Origin: Spongiibacter taiwanensis
Lineage (GTDB): Bacteria > Pseudomonadota > Gammaproteobacteria > Pseudomonadales > Spongiibacteraceae
Length of the DNA: 64,000 nucleotides
Reading direction: 5' to 3'
NCBI RefSeq assembly: GCF_023702635.1
Contig: NZ_CP098455.1
Span: 2,232,001 to 2,296,000, forward strand
Every line of letters starts with the position of its first letter. The stretch's first letter is position 1. Shown here piece by piece: positions 35,165 to 44,880 of the stretch. Made by a program: the position numbers and the translations under genes. The notes beneath the pieces are model-generated. The model made no database searches. It worked only from the letters and a program-made list of their open reading frames with translations, and was not told the origin of the DNA.

Positions 35165-36604
35165 ATGGCAGTTAATCAGGAAACCCTGTTCATCGGCGGT
35201 GAGTGGGTGCAACCCGCCTCCAGCAACCGAATTCAAGCAATCAGTGCCGCCACCGAAGAGGTGCTTGGCAGTGTTCCCGAAGGCAGCCCCGCCGATATCG
35301 ACCGTGCGGTCGATGCCGCCCGCAATGCGCTGAAAAATTCTGCCTGGGCAACGGCGACCCCGGAAGAGCGCAGCGCCGCCATGCATCGATTTGCCGATGC
35401 CATTGAGAAGCGCGCGCCCCAGATTGCCGAGGCTGTCAGCAGCCAGAACGGCATGCCGATCATCATGTCTGAGCAGCTGGAGGCGGGTTACACCGTCGGC
35501 TTGCTGCGTTACTACGCCGAGCTGGCCAAGGGCATGGAGCTGGAAGAAACCCGCCCTTCTCCGCTGGGCTCAACGACTCTGGTTCGGCGTGAGCCGGTGG
35601 GTGTGGTTGGCGCGATTGTGCCCTGGAACTTCCCCGTCATCCTGTCGATGATGAAAATTGCCCCGGCGCTGGCGGCAGGCTGTGCCATTGTGCTCAAACC
35701 CTCTCCAGAAACTGTGCTCGACAGCGTATTGATCGCCGAAGCCGCTGAAGAAGCTCAGCTGCCTCCCGGTGTGATCAGCTGGGTGCCCGGTGGTCGCGAG
35801 CTGGGTGCTTACCTGGTGTCACATCCCGGGGTAAACAAAGTGGCCTTCACTGGCTCCTCCACGGCGGGCCGCATTATTGCTCAGGAATGTGCCAAGTTGC
35901 TGCGTCCGGTCAGCCTGGAGCTGGGCGGTAAGTCCGCGGCGATTCTGCTGGACGATATGGATCTGAACGCCTTTGTGCAGGCGGTGCCCTCTGTGTCCAT
36001 GCTCAACAGCGGCATGGCCTGTTTCTCCTGTACTCGCATTCTGGCACCTGCCAGCCGCTACAACGAAGTGGTGGAAGCCATCGCCGCGGGTGTGTCCTCC
36101 TTCCCCCAGGGCAACCCACTGGATCGCAACACGGTTGTTGGCCCAATGGCCTCCTCTGCCCACCGTCAGCGGGTCGAATCCTACATCGCCAAAGGTAAAA
36201 CCGAAGCCAAACTGGTGACCGGTGGCGGCCGTCCCGCTAGCCTGGAAAAGGGCTGGTTCGTGGAGCCTACCGTGTTTGCCGATGTCGACAATTCTGCCGT
36301 GATCGCCCAGGAAGAAATTTTCGGCCCGGTGCTGTCCATCATCTCCTATAAAGATGAAGCCGACGCAATTCGCATTGCCAATGACTCCATCTATGGTCTG
36401 GGCGGCACGGTATGGTCTACCGACAGCGAGCACGCTGCCGCCGTTGCCCGGCAAATGGAGTCCGGCACCATTGGGGTGAACGGCTATATGCCAGACCTGA
36501 ACGCACCTTTCGGCGGCGTGAAAGCCAGCGGCCTGGGTCGGGAAATGGGCCCCGAGGCTATTTTTGCCTATCAGCAATACAAGTCAATTTACCTGATGGG
36601 TTGA
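35165..36604 (+). CDS. aldehyde dehydrogenase (NAD(P)+-dependent)
   Basis: A 479-residue ALDH-superfamily enzyme. It has VGAIVPWNFPVILSMMKIAPALAAG (~154-178), the glycine motif FTGSSTAG (~227), the catalytic Glu in LELGGKSAAI (~256) and the nucleophilic Cys in the segment GMACFSCTRIL (~285-295). Two cysteines, CFSC, lie in that segment; the Cys matching the usual GQxC position is in MACFS. It is similar to fatty/aromatic aldehyde dehydrogenases of actinobacteria and marine bacteria. Substrate not assignable. ATG 35165 follows AGGAGA. Confidence 0.93.
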   Translation: MAVNQETLFIGGEWVQPASSNRIQAISAATEEVLGSVPEGSPADIDRAVDAARNALKNSAWATATPEERSAAMHRFADAIEKRAPQIAEAVSSQNGMPIIMSEQLEAGYTVGLLRYYAELAKGMELEETRPSPLGSTTLVRREPVGVVGAIVPWNFPVILSMMKIAPALAAGCAIVLKPSPETVLDSVLIAEAAEEAQLPPGVISWVPGGRELGAYLVSHPGVNKVAFTGSSTAGRIIAQECAKLLRPVSLELGGKSAAILLDDMDLNAFVQAVPSVSMLNSGMACFSCTRILAPASRYNEVVEAIAAGVSSFPQGNPLDRNTVVGPMASSAHRQRVESYIAKGKTEAKLVTGGGRPASLEKGWFVEPTVFADVDNSAVIAQEEIFGPVLSIISYKDEADAIRIANDSIYGLGGTVWSTDSEHAAAVARQMESGTIGVNGYMPDLNAPFGGVKASGLGREMGPEAIFAYQQYKSIYLMG

Positions 36605-36641
36605 TAACCTGCCGGGCCGTGTCAGCGGCCTGATGTTTGAG

Positions 36642-36670
36642 AAGCCCGGTTGGAGACAGCCGGGCTTTTT
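36642..36670 (+). terminator. aldehyde dehydrogenase terminator
   Basis: Stem AAGCCCGG (36642-36649) with CCGGGCTT (36660-36667), 10-nt loop, and a run of T continuing to 36670, 38 bp after the stop codon. Typical intrinsic terminator. Confidence 0.8.
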
Positions 36671-36737
36671 GCGTTTTGGGGGATGGGTGAGGTGGGGCTG
36701 ACCTCTGACACCGCGTCTCCGCAAGATTTCAAACATC

Positions 36738-36822
36738 CGTCATTCCGGATGCGTTGTCTGCGATCTGGAATCCAGGGGTCTTGAGCACGGGAGCAACTGG
36801 GCCCCGGCTCGGGGGCCGGGGC
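36738..36822. repeat. extragenic palindromic repeat of the GTCATTCC...GGAATCC type
   Basis: CGTCATTCCGGATGCG at 36738-36753 and CGATCTGGAATCCAGG at 36761-36776 form an imperfect hairpin. This has the GTCATTCC...GGAATCCAG form of a dispersed intergenic repeat seen in many Proteobacteria. A second hairpin, GCCCCGGC (36801-36808) with GCCGGGGC (36815-36822), follows. The second copy needed to prove dispersal is not in the window. Confidence 0.5.
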
Positions 36823-36928
36823 GACGGAGTTGGGAGTTCGTCTTGGGGGCGACGCTGAATAGAGATTGGCGTTGAAATAAAAAAAGTGCGCTAAATGCTT
36901 GACATGCGCCGGCGCCAAATCATGCTTT

Positions 36929-37297
36929 TCTAGCGTCTAGCGTCTAGCGTCTAGCGTCTAGCGTCTAGCGTCTAGCGTCTAGCGTCTAGCGTCTAGCGTC
37001 TAGCGTCTAGCGTCTAGCGTCTAGCGTCTAGCGTCTAGCGTCTAGCGTCTAGCGTCTAGCGTCTAGCGTCTAGCGTCTAGCGTCTAGCGTCTAGCGTCTA
37101 GCGTCTAGCGTCTAGCGTCTAGCGTCTAGCGTCTAGCGTCTGCGTCTGGCGTCTGGCGTCTGGCGTCTGGCGTCTAGCGTCTAGCGTCTAGCGTCTAGCG
37201 TCTAGCGTCTAGCGTCTAGCGTCTAGCGTCTAGCGTCTAGCGTCTAGCGTCTAGCGTCTAGCGTCTAGCGTCTAGCGTCTAGCGTCTAGCGTCCAGC
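36929..37297. repeat. ~52-copy tandem array of the heptamer GTCTAGC
   Basis: About 369 bp of nearly perfect 7-bp tandem repeat (TCTAGCG/GTCTAGC). One block of variants sits at 37140-37176, where a 6-bp unit (GTCTGC) is followed by four GTCTGGC units, and a final GTCCAGC sits next to the ybiT end. The array stops 3 bp before the ybiT stop codon complement (37301). It fills the space between the convergent aldehyde dehydrogenase and ybiT genes. The near-identity of copies suggests recent expansion by slippage or unequal exchange. Confidence 0.97.
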
Positions 37298-37300
37298 GTC

Positions 37301-38893
37301 CTAAACCTGCTCCTGGCTGGCAAGAAACTCGTCGTAGGTGCCTTGGAAATCGTGAATCTGGTGGTCGCGGATTTCCACAATCCGGGTGGCCAGGGAGGAC
37401 ACAAACTCCCGGTCGTGGCTGACAAAGATCAAAGTGCCGTCGAAGTGCTCAAGGGCGAGGTTCAGCGACTCGATAGACTCCATATCCAGGTGGTTGGTGG
37501 GTTCGTCCATCACCAGCACGTTGCAGTCCATCATCATCAATTTGCCGAACAACAGGCGGTTTTTCTCGCCTCCGGAGCAGACCTTGGCCTTTTTGTTGAA
37601 CTCATCTGAGGAGAACAGCAGGCGGCCGAGGGTGGCCCGTACGATCTGGTCGTCGTGGCTGGGTTTCTGCCATTGGCTCATCCATTCAAACAGCGTCAGG
37701 TCGTTGTCGAAATCGCTGCTGCTGTCCTGGGGGCAGTAGCCAACGCTGGCGTTTTCGGCCCATTTCACGTTGCCGCCATTGGCGCGCAGCTCGCCGATCA
37801 AACAGCGCAGAAAGGTGGTTTTGCCCGCGCCGTTTTCGCCGATCACCGCCAGTCGCGAGCCCGCTTCCAGAATCAAGTCGCCACCGTTGAACAAGGTTTC
37901 GCCGCCAAAGCCGTGACTGAGCTTTTCCAGGGTCAGCGCCTGGCGGTGCAGCTTTTTGTCTTGCTTGAAACGGATGTAGGGGTTCTGCCGGCTGGAGGCC
38001 TTGATCTCATCGAGTTTGATTTTCTCGATTTGCTTGGCCCGGGAGGTGGCCTGTTTGGCCTTGGAGGCGTTGGCAGAGAAGCGGCTGACGAACTGCTGCA
38101 GATCGGCAATCTGGGCCGACTTTTTGGCATTCTGAGCTTGCAGGCGTTCACGGGCGGCGGTGGCGGCGGTCATGAAATCGTCGTAGTTGCCGGGATAGAC
38201 CCGCAGTTCGCCATAGTCGATATCGGCCATGTGGGTGCACACGGTGTTGAGAAAATGGCGGTCGTGGGAAATGATCACCATGGTGCTCTTGCGCTGATTC
38301 AGCACCCCTTCGAGCCAGCGGATAGTATTGATATCGAGGTTGTTGGTCGGCTCGTCGAGCAGCAGGATATCCGGATCGGAAAACAAGGCCTGGGCCAGCA
38401 GCACCCTCAGTTTCCAGCCCGGGGCGACCTCACTCATCGGGCCGAAGTGCAGGGACTCCTCAATGCCGGCACCCAGCAGAATTTCTCCGGCCCGGCTCTC
38501 AGCGCTGTAGCCGTCCATCTCGGCAAAGGCGACTTCCAGCTCGGCCACTTTCATGCCGTCCTCTTCGCTCATTTCTGGCAAGGAGTAAATCCGGTCCCGC
38601 TCTTTCTTCACTTCCCACAGTTCGGTGTGACCCATGATCACGGTGTCGATCACGGAGTAATTCTCAAAGGCGAACTGGTCCTGGTGCAACTTGCCGATGC
38701 GCTCGTTGGGGTCAATGGACACATTGCCCGCGCTGGGGGAGAGGCTGCCGTCGAGAATTTTCATCAGGGTCGACTTGCCACAGCCGTTGGCGCCGATCAG
38801 GCCATAGCGGTTGCCGCCGCCGAACTTGACCGAGATATTTTCAAACAGGGGTTTGGCACCAAATTGCATGGTGATGTTGGCAGCAGAAATCAC
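37301..38893 (-). CDS. ybiT: ABC-F ATPase, YbiT type
   Basis: A 530-residue ABC-F protein with two ABC cassettes. Walker A sites are GANGCGKS (~residues 36-43) and GENGAGKT (~350), with signature and Walker B regions [12 protein letters not shown] and [12 protein letters not shown]. The linker is charged. It matches E. coli YbiT (530 residues) from the second residue onward. GTG 38893 ([12 protein letters not shown]) is taken as start by this match; the reading frame is open to 38944. ABC-F proteins bind the ribosomal E site and relieve stalling. The stop codon abuts the heptamer array at 36929-37297. Confidence 0.95.
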   Translation of the reverse strand: MISAANITMQFGAKPLFENISVKFGGGNRYGLIGANGCGKSTLMKILDGSLSPSAGNVSIDPNERIGKLHQDQFAFENYSVIDTVIMGHTELWEVKKERDRIYSLPEMSEEDGMKVAELEVAFAEMDGYSAESRAGEILLGAGIEESLHFGPMSEVAPGWKLRVLLAQALFSDPDILLLDEPTNNLDINTIRWLEGVLNQRKSTMVIISHDRHFLNTVCTHMADIDYGELRVYPGNYDDFMTAATAARERLQAQNAKKSAQIADLQQFVSRFSANASKAKQATSRAKQIEKIKLDEIKASSRQNPYIRFKQDKKLHRQALTLEKLSHGFGGETLFNGGDLILEAGSRLAVIGENGAGKTTFLRCLIGELRANGGNVKWAENASVGYCPQDSSSDFDNDLTLFEWMSQWQKPSHDDQIVRATLGRLLFSSDEFNKKAKVCSGGEKNRLLFGKLMMMDCNVLVMDEPTNHLDMESIESLNLALEHFDGTLIFVSHDREFVSSLATRIVEIRDHQIHDFQGTYDEFLASQEQV

Positions 38894-39013
38894 AGTGTTT
38901 TCCAGGGATGAGAGTGAGTGGAGTGCAGCGTGCAGGGCGCGCACTATAGCGGTTTTGGCAGCGAAAATCGAACAATCGGGCGCAAACGGACGTTGCGCCG
39001 CGCCCGATGTGGA

Positions 39014-39913
39014 CTACTTCGCTGGCGACGCCATTGCCTGGCGAATGCAGCTCACCACTTCGCGAATGCAGGCCATGCGGGAGTAATTGGGGCGCACCAG
39101 CAGGCAAATCTGCCGGGTGGGTGCAGGAGTGCGGAAGTGAATGTAGTGAAGTCCCCGCTCGCCATCGGCGGGGTTAATGGCCAACTCTGGCATCAGGGTG
39201 ATACCCAGGCCGCTGGCTACCATGTAGCGCAGAGTTTCCAGGCTGGTGGCCTGAAAGCGGGTATCTTCCCGGGCACCAGCGGTAAAACAATAGTCCAGGG
39301 TTTCATCCCGCAAGCAGTGGCCGTCCTCCAGGGTAAGCACCCACTGCCCATCCAGGTCCTGCAGGTTGGCCTCTGTTTTTGCCGCCAATGGATGCTGCTG
39401 GGGGGTGGCTAATACCAGAGGCTCTTCGAACAGGGTGTAGCGTTCAACACCTTTCATATCGCTGAGCCAGGATAAAATCACCGCATCGAGCTTGCCCTCG
39501 TCAAGCTGCTGCATGATGACTTTGGTCTGGTCCTCGTGGAGGAAGAAATTCACTGCCGGCAAAGCCTTGGTGAGCTTACCCATGATGTGGGGAAGGAGAT
39601 AGGGCGCCACGGTGGGTATCAGGCCAATGTGCAAATCCCCCGCAAGGGGGTCGGCCAGGGCGCGGGCGGCCTCTTCAAAATCATCGGCGGCGCGCAGCAC
39701 ATTGCGGGCCCGCTGTATGAGTTGCTCGCCAGCCGGGGTCAGCATGATGCGTTTGCGATGCCGCTCAAACAGCGTCAGCCCAAGCTGTTCCTCGAGTTTC
39801 ATTATCTGACCACTGAGGGTCGGTTGGCTCACAAAGCAGGCGTCGGCAGCGCGGCCAAAATGTTGGTGCTCGGCCACGGCATTGAGATATTGGAGGTCGC
39901 GCAGTTTTATCAT
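39014..39913 (-). CDS. oxyR: hydrogen peroxide-sensing regulator OxyR
   Basis: A 299-residue LysR-type regulator. The wHTH is at 1-60 (QYLNAVAEHQHFGRAADACFVSQPTLSGQI). The two redox cysteines lie in GHCLRDETLDYC with eight residues between, the same spacing as E. coli Cys199/Cys208. It activates peroxide-defence genes and is divergent from ahpC, its expected target, with a 106-bp AT-rich spacer. Confidence 0.95.
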   Translation of the reverse strand: MIKLRDLQYLNAVAEHQHFGRAADACFVSQPTLSGQIMKLEEQLGLTLFERHRKRIMLTPAGEQLIQRARNVLRAADDFEEAARALADPLAGDLHIGLIPTVAPYLLPHIMGKLTKALPAVNFFLHEDQTKVIMQQLDEGKLDAVILSWLSDMKGVERYTLFEEPLVLATPQQHPLAAKTEANLQDLDGQWVLTLEDGHCLRDETLDYCFTAGAREDTRFQATSLETLRYMVASGLGITLMPELAINPADGERGLHYIHFRTPAPTRQICLLVRPNYSRMACIREVVSCIRQAMASPAK

Positions 39914-40019
39914 CGGTTTCAGCTATGAAAATAATAAAAACAATCGATTAGAGCTTTTGGTATGGGATTTATAGCATAGGTCGGGAATTGAGCACTAACC
40001 CATTCATCAGGAGATCGCT

Positions 40020-40589
40020 ATGTTCCCACGTATTATCAACACGAAAGTTTTGCCTTTTTCCGCTACCGCATTCCATCAGGGCGAGTTTATTCCCGTCAGC
40101 GACGCCGACCTGAAAGGTAAGTGGTCTGTGGTGATGTTCTACCCCGCCGACTTCACCTTTGTCTGCCCCACCGAGCTGGGCGATATGGCTGACCATTACG
40201 CACAGCTGCAGGAGATGGGTGTAGAAGTGTACTCGGTATCCACCGACACCCATTTTACCCACAAAGCCTGGCACGACAGCTCAGAAACGATCGGTAAGAT
40301 TCAATTCCCGATGATCGGCGACCCCACTGGCACCATTTCCCGTAACTTCGGTGTGATGATTGAAGAAGACGGTCTGGCGCTGCGCGGCACCTTCGTGATC
40401 AACCCCGAGGGCGAAATTAAAGTGGCTGAGCTGCATGACCTGGGTATTGGTCGTTCCGCAAAAGAGCTGGTCCGCAAAGTACAGGCTGCCCAATACGTCG
40501 CCGATCACGATGGCGAAGTGTGCCCCGCTGCATGGCAGCCCGGTGAAGCTACCCTGTCGCCCTCGCTGGATCTGGTTGGCAAGATTTAA
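40020..40589 (+). CDS. ahpC: alkyl hydroperoxide reductase subunit C (peroxiredoxin)
   Basis: A 189-residue typical 2-Cys peroxiredoxin, with peroxidatic Cys in TFVCPTELGD (~residue 47) and resolving Cys in GEVCPAAWQPG (~168). It reduces H2O2 and organic hydroperoxides using AhpF. CAGGAGATCGCT precedes ATG 40020. Peroxide control by the divergent OxyR is expected; a full ATAG-N7-CTAT tetrad was not evident by eye. A hairpin terminator separates it from ahpF. Confidence 0.98.
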   Translation: MFPRIINTKVLPFSATAFHQGEFIPVSDADLKGKWSVVMFYPADFTFVCPTELGDMADHYAQLQEMGVEVYSVSTDTHFTHKAWHDSSETIGKIQFPMIGDPTGTISRNFGVMIEEDGLALRGTFVINPEGEIKVAELHDLGIGRSAKELVRKVQAAQYVADHDGEVCPAAWQPGEATLSPSLDLVGKI

Positions 40590-40633
40590 GTCCGTCCCTC
40601 AGGTAGGGGTACCTTTGAAGTAACCCCATGTTT

Positions 40634-40657
40634 GGCCCCCTCCCGGGGGCCCTTTTT
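40634..40657 (+). terminator. terminator/attenuator between ahpC and ahpF
   Basis: Stem GGCCCCC (40634-40640) with GGGGGCC (40645-40651), 4-nt loop, then C and five T (40653-40657). It would make ahpC transcripts more abundant than ahpC-ahpF read-through. Confidence 0.8.
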
Positions 40658-40687
40658 CCGAATACTTTCGAGTTCTCTGGAGTTGTT

Positions 40688-42271
40688 ATGCTAGACGCAA
40701 ATATGAAAAAACAGCTGCAAAGCTACCTGCAGAATTTAAAAACGCCGGTCGAGCTGCTGGCCTATTTGGGTGAGGATGATAAATCCAAAGAGCTTGGCGC
40801 ACTGATCGACGAGCTGGTGAGCTTGTCGCCCAAAGTTACTGCGGCCAGTGGCAGTGACAGCACTGCTCGCGTGCCTTCTATGGGGGTGCGCTCAGTGGCG
40901 AAGGGAACGGAGCTGCGCTTCGCCGGTATCCCCCTGGGCCATGAGTTCACCTCCCTGGTGCTGGCCCTGCTGCACAGCGGCGGACATCCTCTAAAGCTGG
41001 ATGCTGAAGTGATCGAGCAGATTGAGGGATTGGAGGGGGAGTTTCACTTTGAGACCTTCATCTCGCTGAGCTGCCAGAATTGCCCCGACGTGGTCCAGGC
41101 GCTGAACATGATGGCGATCATCAATCCGAATATTCGTCACGAGATGATTGATGGCGCGTTGTTTCAGGAAGAGGTTGATCGGCGCAAGGTGATGGCTGTG
41201 CCCTCGGTGTTTTTGAACGGCGAGAGCTTTGGCCAGGGGCGGATGTCGATTGCCGATATTCTGAAGAAGGTAGACAAGAATGCGGCAGCGCGCAGCGCCA
41301 AGAAGCTGGAGCAAAAGGCCCTGTTCGACATGCTGGTAGTGGGCGGCGGTCCTGCCGGGGCGGCGGCTTCCATTTATGCCGCGCGCAAAGGCATTAACAC
41401 CGGCATTGTCGCAGACCGTTTTGGCGGCCAGGTGCTCGACACCGTGGGTATTGAAAATTTCATCTCGGTCAGTGCCACCGAGGGGCCGAAATTGGTCGCC
41501 AACCTGGAAGAGCACGTAAAGGATTACGACGTCGACATTATGGCAGGGCACAAAGCGACCGGGCTGACCCTCGCCGATGATGGCACGGTGGAGCTTCAGG
41601 TTGAGGGTGGTGCAACCTTGCGCAGTCGGTCAGTGTTGCTGGCCACCGGCGCGCGCTGGCGTGAAATGAACGTGCCGGGGGAGCAGGAATACCGCGGCAA
41701 AGGCGTAGCGTACTGCCCCCACTGTGATGGTCCGCTGTTTAAAGGCAAGCGTGTTGCGGTTATTGGCGGCGGCAACTCCGGCATCGAGGCGGCCATTGAC
41801 CTGGCCGGGGTCACCCAGCACGTCACAGTACTGGAATTCGACAGTAAATTGCGTGCCGACGAGGTGCTACAGCGCAAGGCGCGCTCCTTGCCAAATGTGG
41901 ACATCATCCTCAATGCCCAGACTACCGAAGTTCTTGGCAATGGCGAGAAAGTGACGGGGCTGGCCTACACCGACCGGGTGAGCGGCGAGGCCCAGCAGAT
42001 CGAACTGGCCGGGATTTTTGTGCAGATTGGTCTGGTGCCCAACACCGAGTTTTTGAAGACCAGTGGCATTGAGTTGAGCCCGCGAGGCGAGATCGTGATT
42101 AATGGCAAGGGCGAGACAAATCTGCCCGGCGTCTTTGCCGCCGGTGACGCCACCACGGTGCATTACAAGCAGATTATTATTGCGATGGGTGCCGGTGCGA
42201 CGGGTGCGCTGAGTGCCTTTGACTACCTGATTCGCAGCTCGGCGCCCTCGGCCGAAACCAAGGCAGCGTAA
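40688..42271 (+). CDS. ahpF: alkyl hydroperoxide reductase subunit F
   Basis: A 527-residue FAD/NADH flavoprotein that reduces AhpC. An N-terminal tandem thioredoxin-fold domain carries the CQNC disulfide (~residue 129). Then come the FAD motif [18 protein letters not shown] (~217), the thioredoxin-reductase-like CPHC (~345, AYCPHCDGP), NAD motif [11 protein letters not shown] and [17 protein letters not shown] 40688 ([11 protein letters not shown]) is the natural start. It is 99 bp after ahpC. Confidence 0.97.
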   Translation: MLDANMKKQLQSYLQNLKTPVELLAYLGEDDKSKELGALIDELVSLSPKVTAASGSDSTARVPSMGVRSVAKGTELRFAGIPLGHEFTSLVLALLHSGGHPLKLDAEVIEQIEGLEGEFHFETFISLSCQNCPDVVQALNMMAIINPNIRHEMIDGALFQEEVDRRKVMAVPSVFLNGESFGQGRMSIADILKKVDKNAAARSAKKLEQKALFDMLVVGGGPAGAAASIYAARKGINTGIVADRFGGQVLDTVGIENFISVSATEGPKLVANLEEHVKDYDVDIMAGHKATGLTLADDGTVELQVEGGATLRSRSVLLATGARWREMNVPGEQEYRGKGVAYCPHCDGPLFKGKRVAVIGGGNSGIEAAIDLAGVTQHVTVLEFDSKLRADEVLQRKARSLPNVDIILNAQTTEVLGNGEKVTGLAYTDRVSGEAQQIELAGIFVQIGLVPNTEFLKTSGIELSPRGEIVINGKGETNLPGVFAAGDATTVHYKQIIIAMGAGATGALSAFDYLIRSSAPSAETKAA

Positions 42272-42290
42272 CAGCTGCCGGGCTTTTTTT
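42262..42290 (+). terminator. ahpF terminator
   Basis: GGCAGC (42262-42267) and GCTGCC (42274-42279) form a stem overlapping the ahpF stop codon, followed after GGGC by seven T (42284-42290). Confidence 0.6.
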
Positions 42291-42308
42291 GTGCTCGGGA
42301 TTCTTTCG

Positions 42309-43403
42309 TCAACTGGCGATGGGCGGGTCTTCATCACTGTCGGGCGAATAGGGGTAGGCCTCGGGTTCAAAGGCTTCGCGAAATGCAGAAATGTGTTCCA
42401 GGGCGATGTCAGTGTCGCCTTTGTACTTGGCGATATGGAAGAGGGCATCCCCCTCGTAAATCAGTGGCAGAAAGGTGCGCCCAATGACAATACCTTCATC
42501 GTTGGCCAAGACTTCGGCATCGGTACTGCTATCGCCAATGGGGTCGGAAATCATCCCGATGACCTGCCCCTTTTTGACAAAGGCGCCGAGCGGCACCAGC
42601 GCCCGCAAGACGCCGCTGCTGCTGGCCCGGATCCAATAAGACTGGTCGGTTAGCATGGGCTTGCGGCGGGGACGGCGGCTGCGGGAGGGCGGTAGCATGC
42701 CGATGGTGCGCATCACGCTGATAATGCCAGACACCCCGGCCCGAATGGCCACTTCGTCAAAGCGCAGGGCTTCCCCTGCTTCGTACAGCAGAATGCGGAT
42801 ATTTTCGTCGCTGGCCACTTCACGCAGGGAGCCATCCCGGGTTTTGGAGTGGAGCATGACGGGCGCGCCGAAGGCTTCCGCCATTTCCCGGGTGGCGGGG
42901 TCCTTTAAATCTGCACGAATTTGCGGCAGGTTGCTGCGATGCCGCGCGCCGGTGTGCAGATCGATGCCGTGGCTGCATTTGGCGACGACCTCGTTGAAAA
43001 ACGTGTGCGCCATGCGACCCGCCAGGGAGCTCTTTGGTGAGCCCGGAAAGGAGCGGTTGAGGTCGCGGCCATCGGGTAGGTAGCGCTCGTTATTCAGAAA
43101 GCCGTGCACATTGACGACGGGAATCGCCAGCAGGGTACCGCGCATGGAGCGCAGGGCCCGATGCTCCAGCAGTCGCCGAACAATCTCCACACCGTTAATT
43201 TCATCGCCGTGAATGGCGGCGCTGACGAACAGGGTCGGGCCTTCACGTTTGCCGCGCAGGGCTTTGACGGTGATGGATAATTCCGTGTGGGTGTAGAGCT
43301 TGGCCACCGGCAGCTCGATATGCACGCGACTGCCGGGGGGGATGGGAGTGCCGGCAACCACCAGCTCCTGATAGCGCGATGGCGGGCGTTTTGTTGTACT
43401 CAT
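42309..43403 (-). CDS. succinylglutamate desuccinylase/aspartoacylase-family zinc deacylase
   Basis: A 364-residue M14-like zinc enzyme with metal ligands in AAIHGDEINGVEIVRRLL (H-x-x-E, ~residue 67) and in GIDLHTGARHR (His ~160). A ~100-residue C-terminal barrel domain (VLRALVPLGAFVKKGQVIGMISDPIG) is typical of AstE/aspartoacylase-like proteins. It is the last gene of a three-gene operon with rimK and the retropepsin-like protease. It may remove or edit glutamate tags added by RimK, an inference from context. Confidence 0.88.
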   Translation of the reverse strand: MSTTKRPPSRYQELVVAGTPIPPGSRVHIELPVAKLYTHTELSITVKALRGKREGPTLFVSAAIHGDEINGVEIVRRLLEHRALRSMRGTLLAIPVVNVHGFLNNERYLPDGRDLNRSFPGSPKSSLAGRMAHTFFNEVVAKCSHGIDLHTGARHRSNLPQIRADLKDPATREMAEAFGAPVMLHSKTRDGSLREVASDENIRILLYEAGEALRFDEVAIRAGVSGIISVMRTIGMLPPSRSRRPRRKPMLTDQSYWIRASSSGVLRALVPLGAFVKKGQVIGMISDPIGDSSTDAEVLANDEGIVIGRTFLPLIYEGDALFHIAKYKGDTDIALEHISAFREAFEPEAYPYSPDSDEDPPIAS

Positions 43404-43488
43404 AAGCCCTGGTTGGTCCTGCGAAGAATGATATTAAGCTGATTCTACACAGTTTTTCGCTGCTAACGAGGGGCTTGGCAGGGGTTTA

Positions 43489-44394
43489 TCAGCCTTTGCC
43501 CCGGGTTTTGTTGCGAAAGGGTGCGGCGTTCTCCTCCACAAACTTCACGATTTCGCCGGCAATGTTTTTACGGCTGGCCATCTCGATGCCTTCCAGTCCG
43601 GGTGAGGAATTCACCTCCATGACCAGCGGCCCGCGGCTGGAGCGCAGCAGGTCGACCCCGGCCACGTTCAGGCCCATGATCTGCGCAGCTTTGACGGCGG
43701 TGGCCCGCTCAGTGGGGGTGAGACGGGTAAGCTCGGCTGAGCCGCCCCGGTGCAGGTTGGAGCGGAACTCGCCGTTGGCGGCGGTGCGTTGCATGGCGGC
43801 GACCACTTTCTTGCCAATGACCAGGCAACGAACATCGGAGCCGCCGGCCTCTTTGATAAATTCCTGTACCAGGAAGTCGGCCTTGAGCTCGCGGAAGGCG
43901 TCGATGACCGACTCAGCCGCTTTGGCGGTTTCGGCCAGTACCACCCCTCTACCCTGGGTACCTTCAAGGAGTTTCACCACTACTGGCGCACCGCCAACCA
44001 GCTTGATCAATTCTTTCGTGTTGTGAACATCATGGGCAAAACTGGTGACCGGCATGCCCACGTTCTTGCGTGATAGCAATTGCAGCGCGCGCAGTTTATC
44101 CCGGGAGCGACCGAGGGCGACGGATTCAGTGAGGCTGTAGGTGCCCACCATTTCAAACTGGCGAATGACGGCCAGACCGTAAGTGGTGATGGAGGCGCCA
44201 ATGCGGGGAATGATGGCGTCGAAGTCTTCCAGTTTCTCACCCTTGTACCAGATATCCGGTTCGTGGGAGCTGAGTTCCATGTAGCACTTGAGGGTGTCGA
44301 GGACCCTGACTTCGTGGCCCCGCTCTTTGCAGGCTTCTACCAGGCGGCGAGTGGAGTACAGGCGGCTATTGCGCGACAGAATTGCGATTTTCAT
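43489..44394 (-). CDS. rimK: ribosomal protein S6-L-glutamate ligase RimK
   Basis: A 301-residue ATP-grasp ligase that adds glutamate to the C-terminus of ribosomal protein S6. It starts [27 protein letters not shown] as in E. coli RimK (300). It also has [19 protein letters not shown] (ATP-binding loop, ~145), [25 protein letters not shown] and [14 protein letters not shown] (metal site). ATG 44394. It lies 15 bp after the upstream protease gene. Confidence 0.97.
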   Translation of the reverse strand: MKIAILSRNSRLYSTRRLVEACKERGHEVRVLDTLKCYMELSSHEPDIWYKGEKLEDFDAIIPRIGASITTYGLAVIRQFEMVGTYSLTESVALGRSRDKLRALQLLSRKNVGMPVTSFAHDVHNTKELIKLVGGAPVVVKLLEGTQGRGVVLAETAKAAESVIDAFRELKADFLVQEFIKEAGGSDVRCLVIGKKVVAAMQRTAANGEFRSNLHRGGSAELTRLTPTERATAVKAAQIMGLNVAGVDLLRSSRGPLVMEVNSSPGLEGIEMASRKNIAGEIVKFVEENAAPFRNKTRGKG

Positions 44395-44409
44395 AGTGAA
44401 AAACTCGTT

Positions 44410-44880
44410 TTATTCAGGTTTGCGGCTGACGCAGTAGGAACGGCTGGGGTCGACCAGAAAGCGGCCCTTCATGGCCGTGCGACCCACCAGCATTCGGAAC
44501 AGCATATCGCTGCGATCGGCTAGGGTGATTTCTATGGGGAAGCTATCCTGCCCGAGGCTAAGCGCGGTTTCAATCACATAACGCATGCTCCGGTGACCGC
44601 CGGAGTCGGTGACCTGACGGTAGTCTTTGACGGGGGCCTGACACTGGACGACCAGGGATTTGTCGTGCTGGTGGGGGTGGACCTTAAAGCGCACCCACTT
44701 TTCGCCATCCCGATCAATGGCTTGGATATCAAAGGCGTGCAGGCTGGAACTGCGTGCCCCGGTATCTACCTTGGCTTTGATGATGTCGATGCCGAGGTCG
44801 GGTAGCGATAGCCACTCCCGCCAACCCAATGTATTCAGCGCCAAGCAAACCTCCCGTTGATTGCCCAAAGTTACCGTCAC
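44410..44880 (-). CDS. retropepsin-like aspartic endopeptidase (RimB/COG4067 type)
   Basis: A 156-residue protein with the retropepsin-like active-site motif KAKVDTGARSSSLHA (D-T-G-A, ~residues 38-41) and the second element MLVGRTAMKGRFLVDPSRSY. It was annotated historically as an ATP-dependent zinc protease (DUF785). In Pseudomonas a protein of this type (RimB) is encoded with rimK and modulates its activity. It is the first gene of the operon here, followed after 15 bp by rimK. Confidence 0.88.
   Translation of the reverse strand: MTVTLGNQREVCLALNTLGWREWLSLPDLGIDIIKAKVDTGARSSSLHAFDIQAIDRDGEKWVRFKVHPHQHDKSLVVQCQAPVKDYRQVTDSGGHRSMRYVIETALSLGQDSFPIEITLADRSDMLFRMLVGRTAMKGRFLVDPSRSYCVSRKPE

Noticed and set aside
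34974-35333. 119-residue open frame upstream of the aldehyde dehydrogenase
   Set aside because: It overlaps the dehydrogenase start in another frame, has no ribosome site and no family likeness.
36929-37297. CRISPR array
   Set aside because: The repeat is 7 bp with no spacers and no cas genes near; it is a simple tandem repeat.
37655-38911. 418-residue plus-strand open frame opposite ybiT
   Set aside because: Antisense shadow of a clearly coding ABC-F gene; composition is typical of a mirror frame.
39914-40019. Full OxyR tetrad ATAG-N7-CTAT
   Set aside because: I could not find the complete pattern by eye; OxyR control is stated only as expected.
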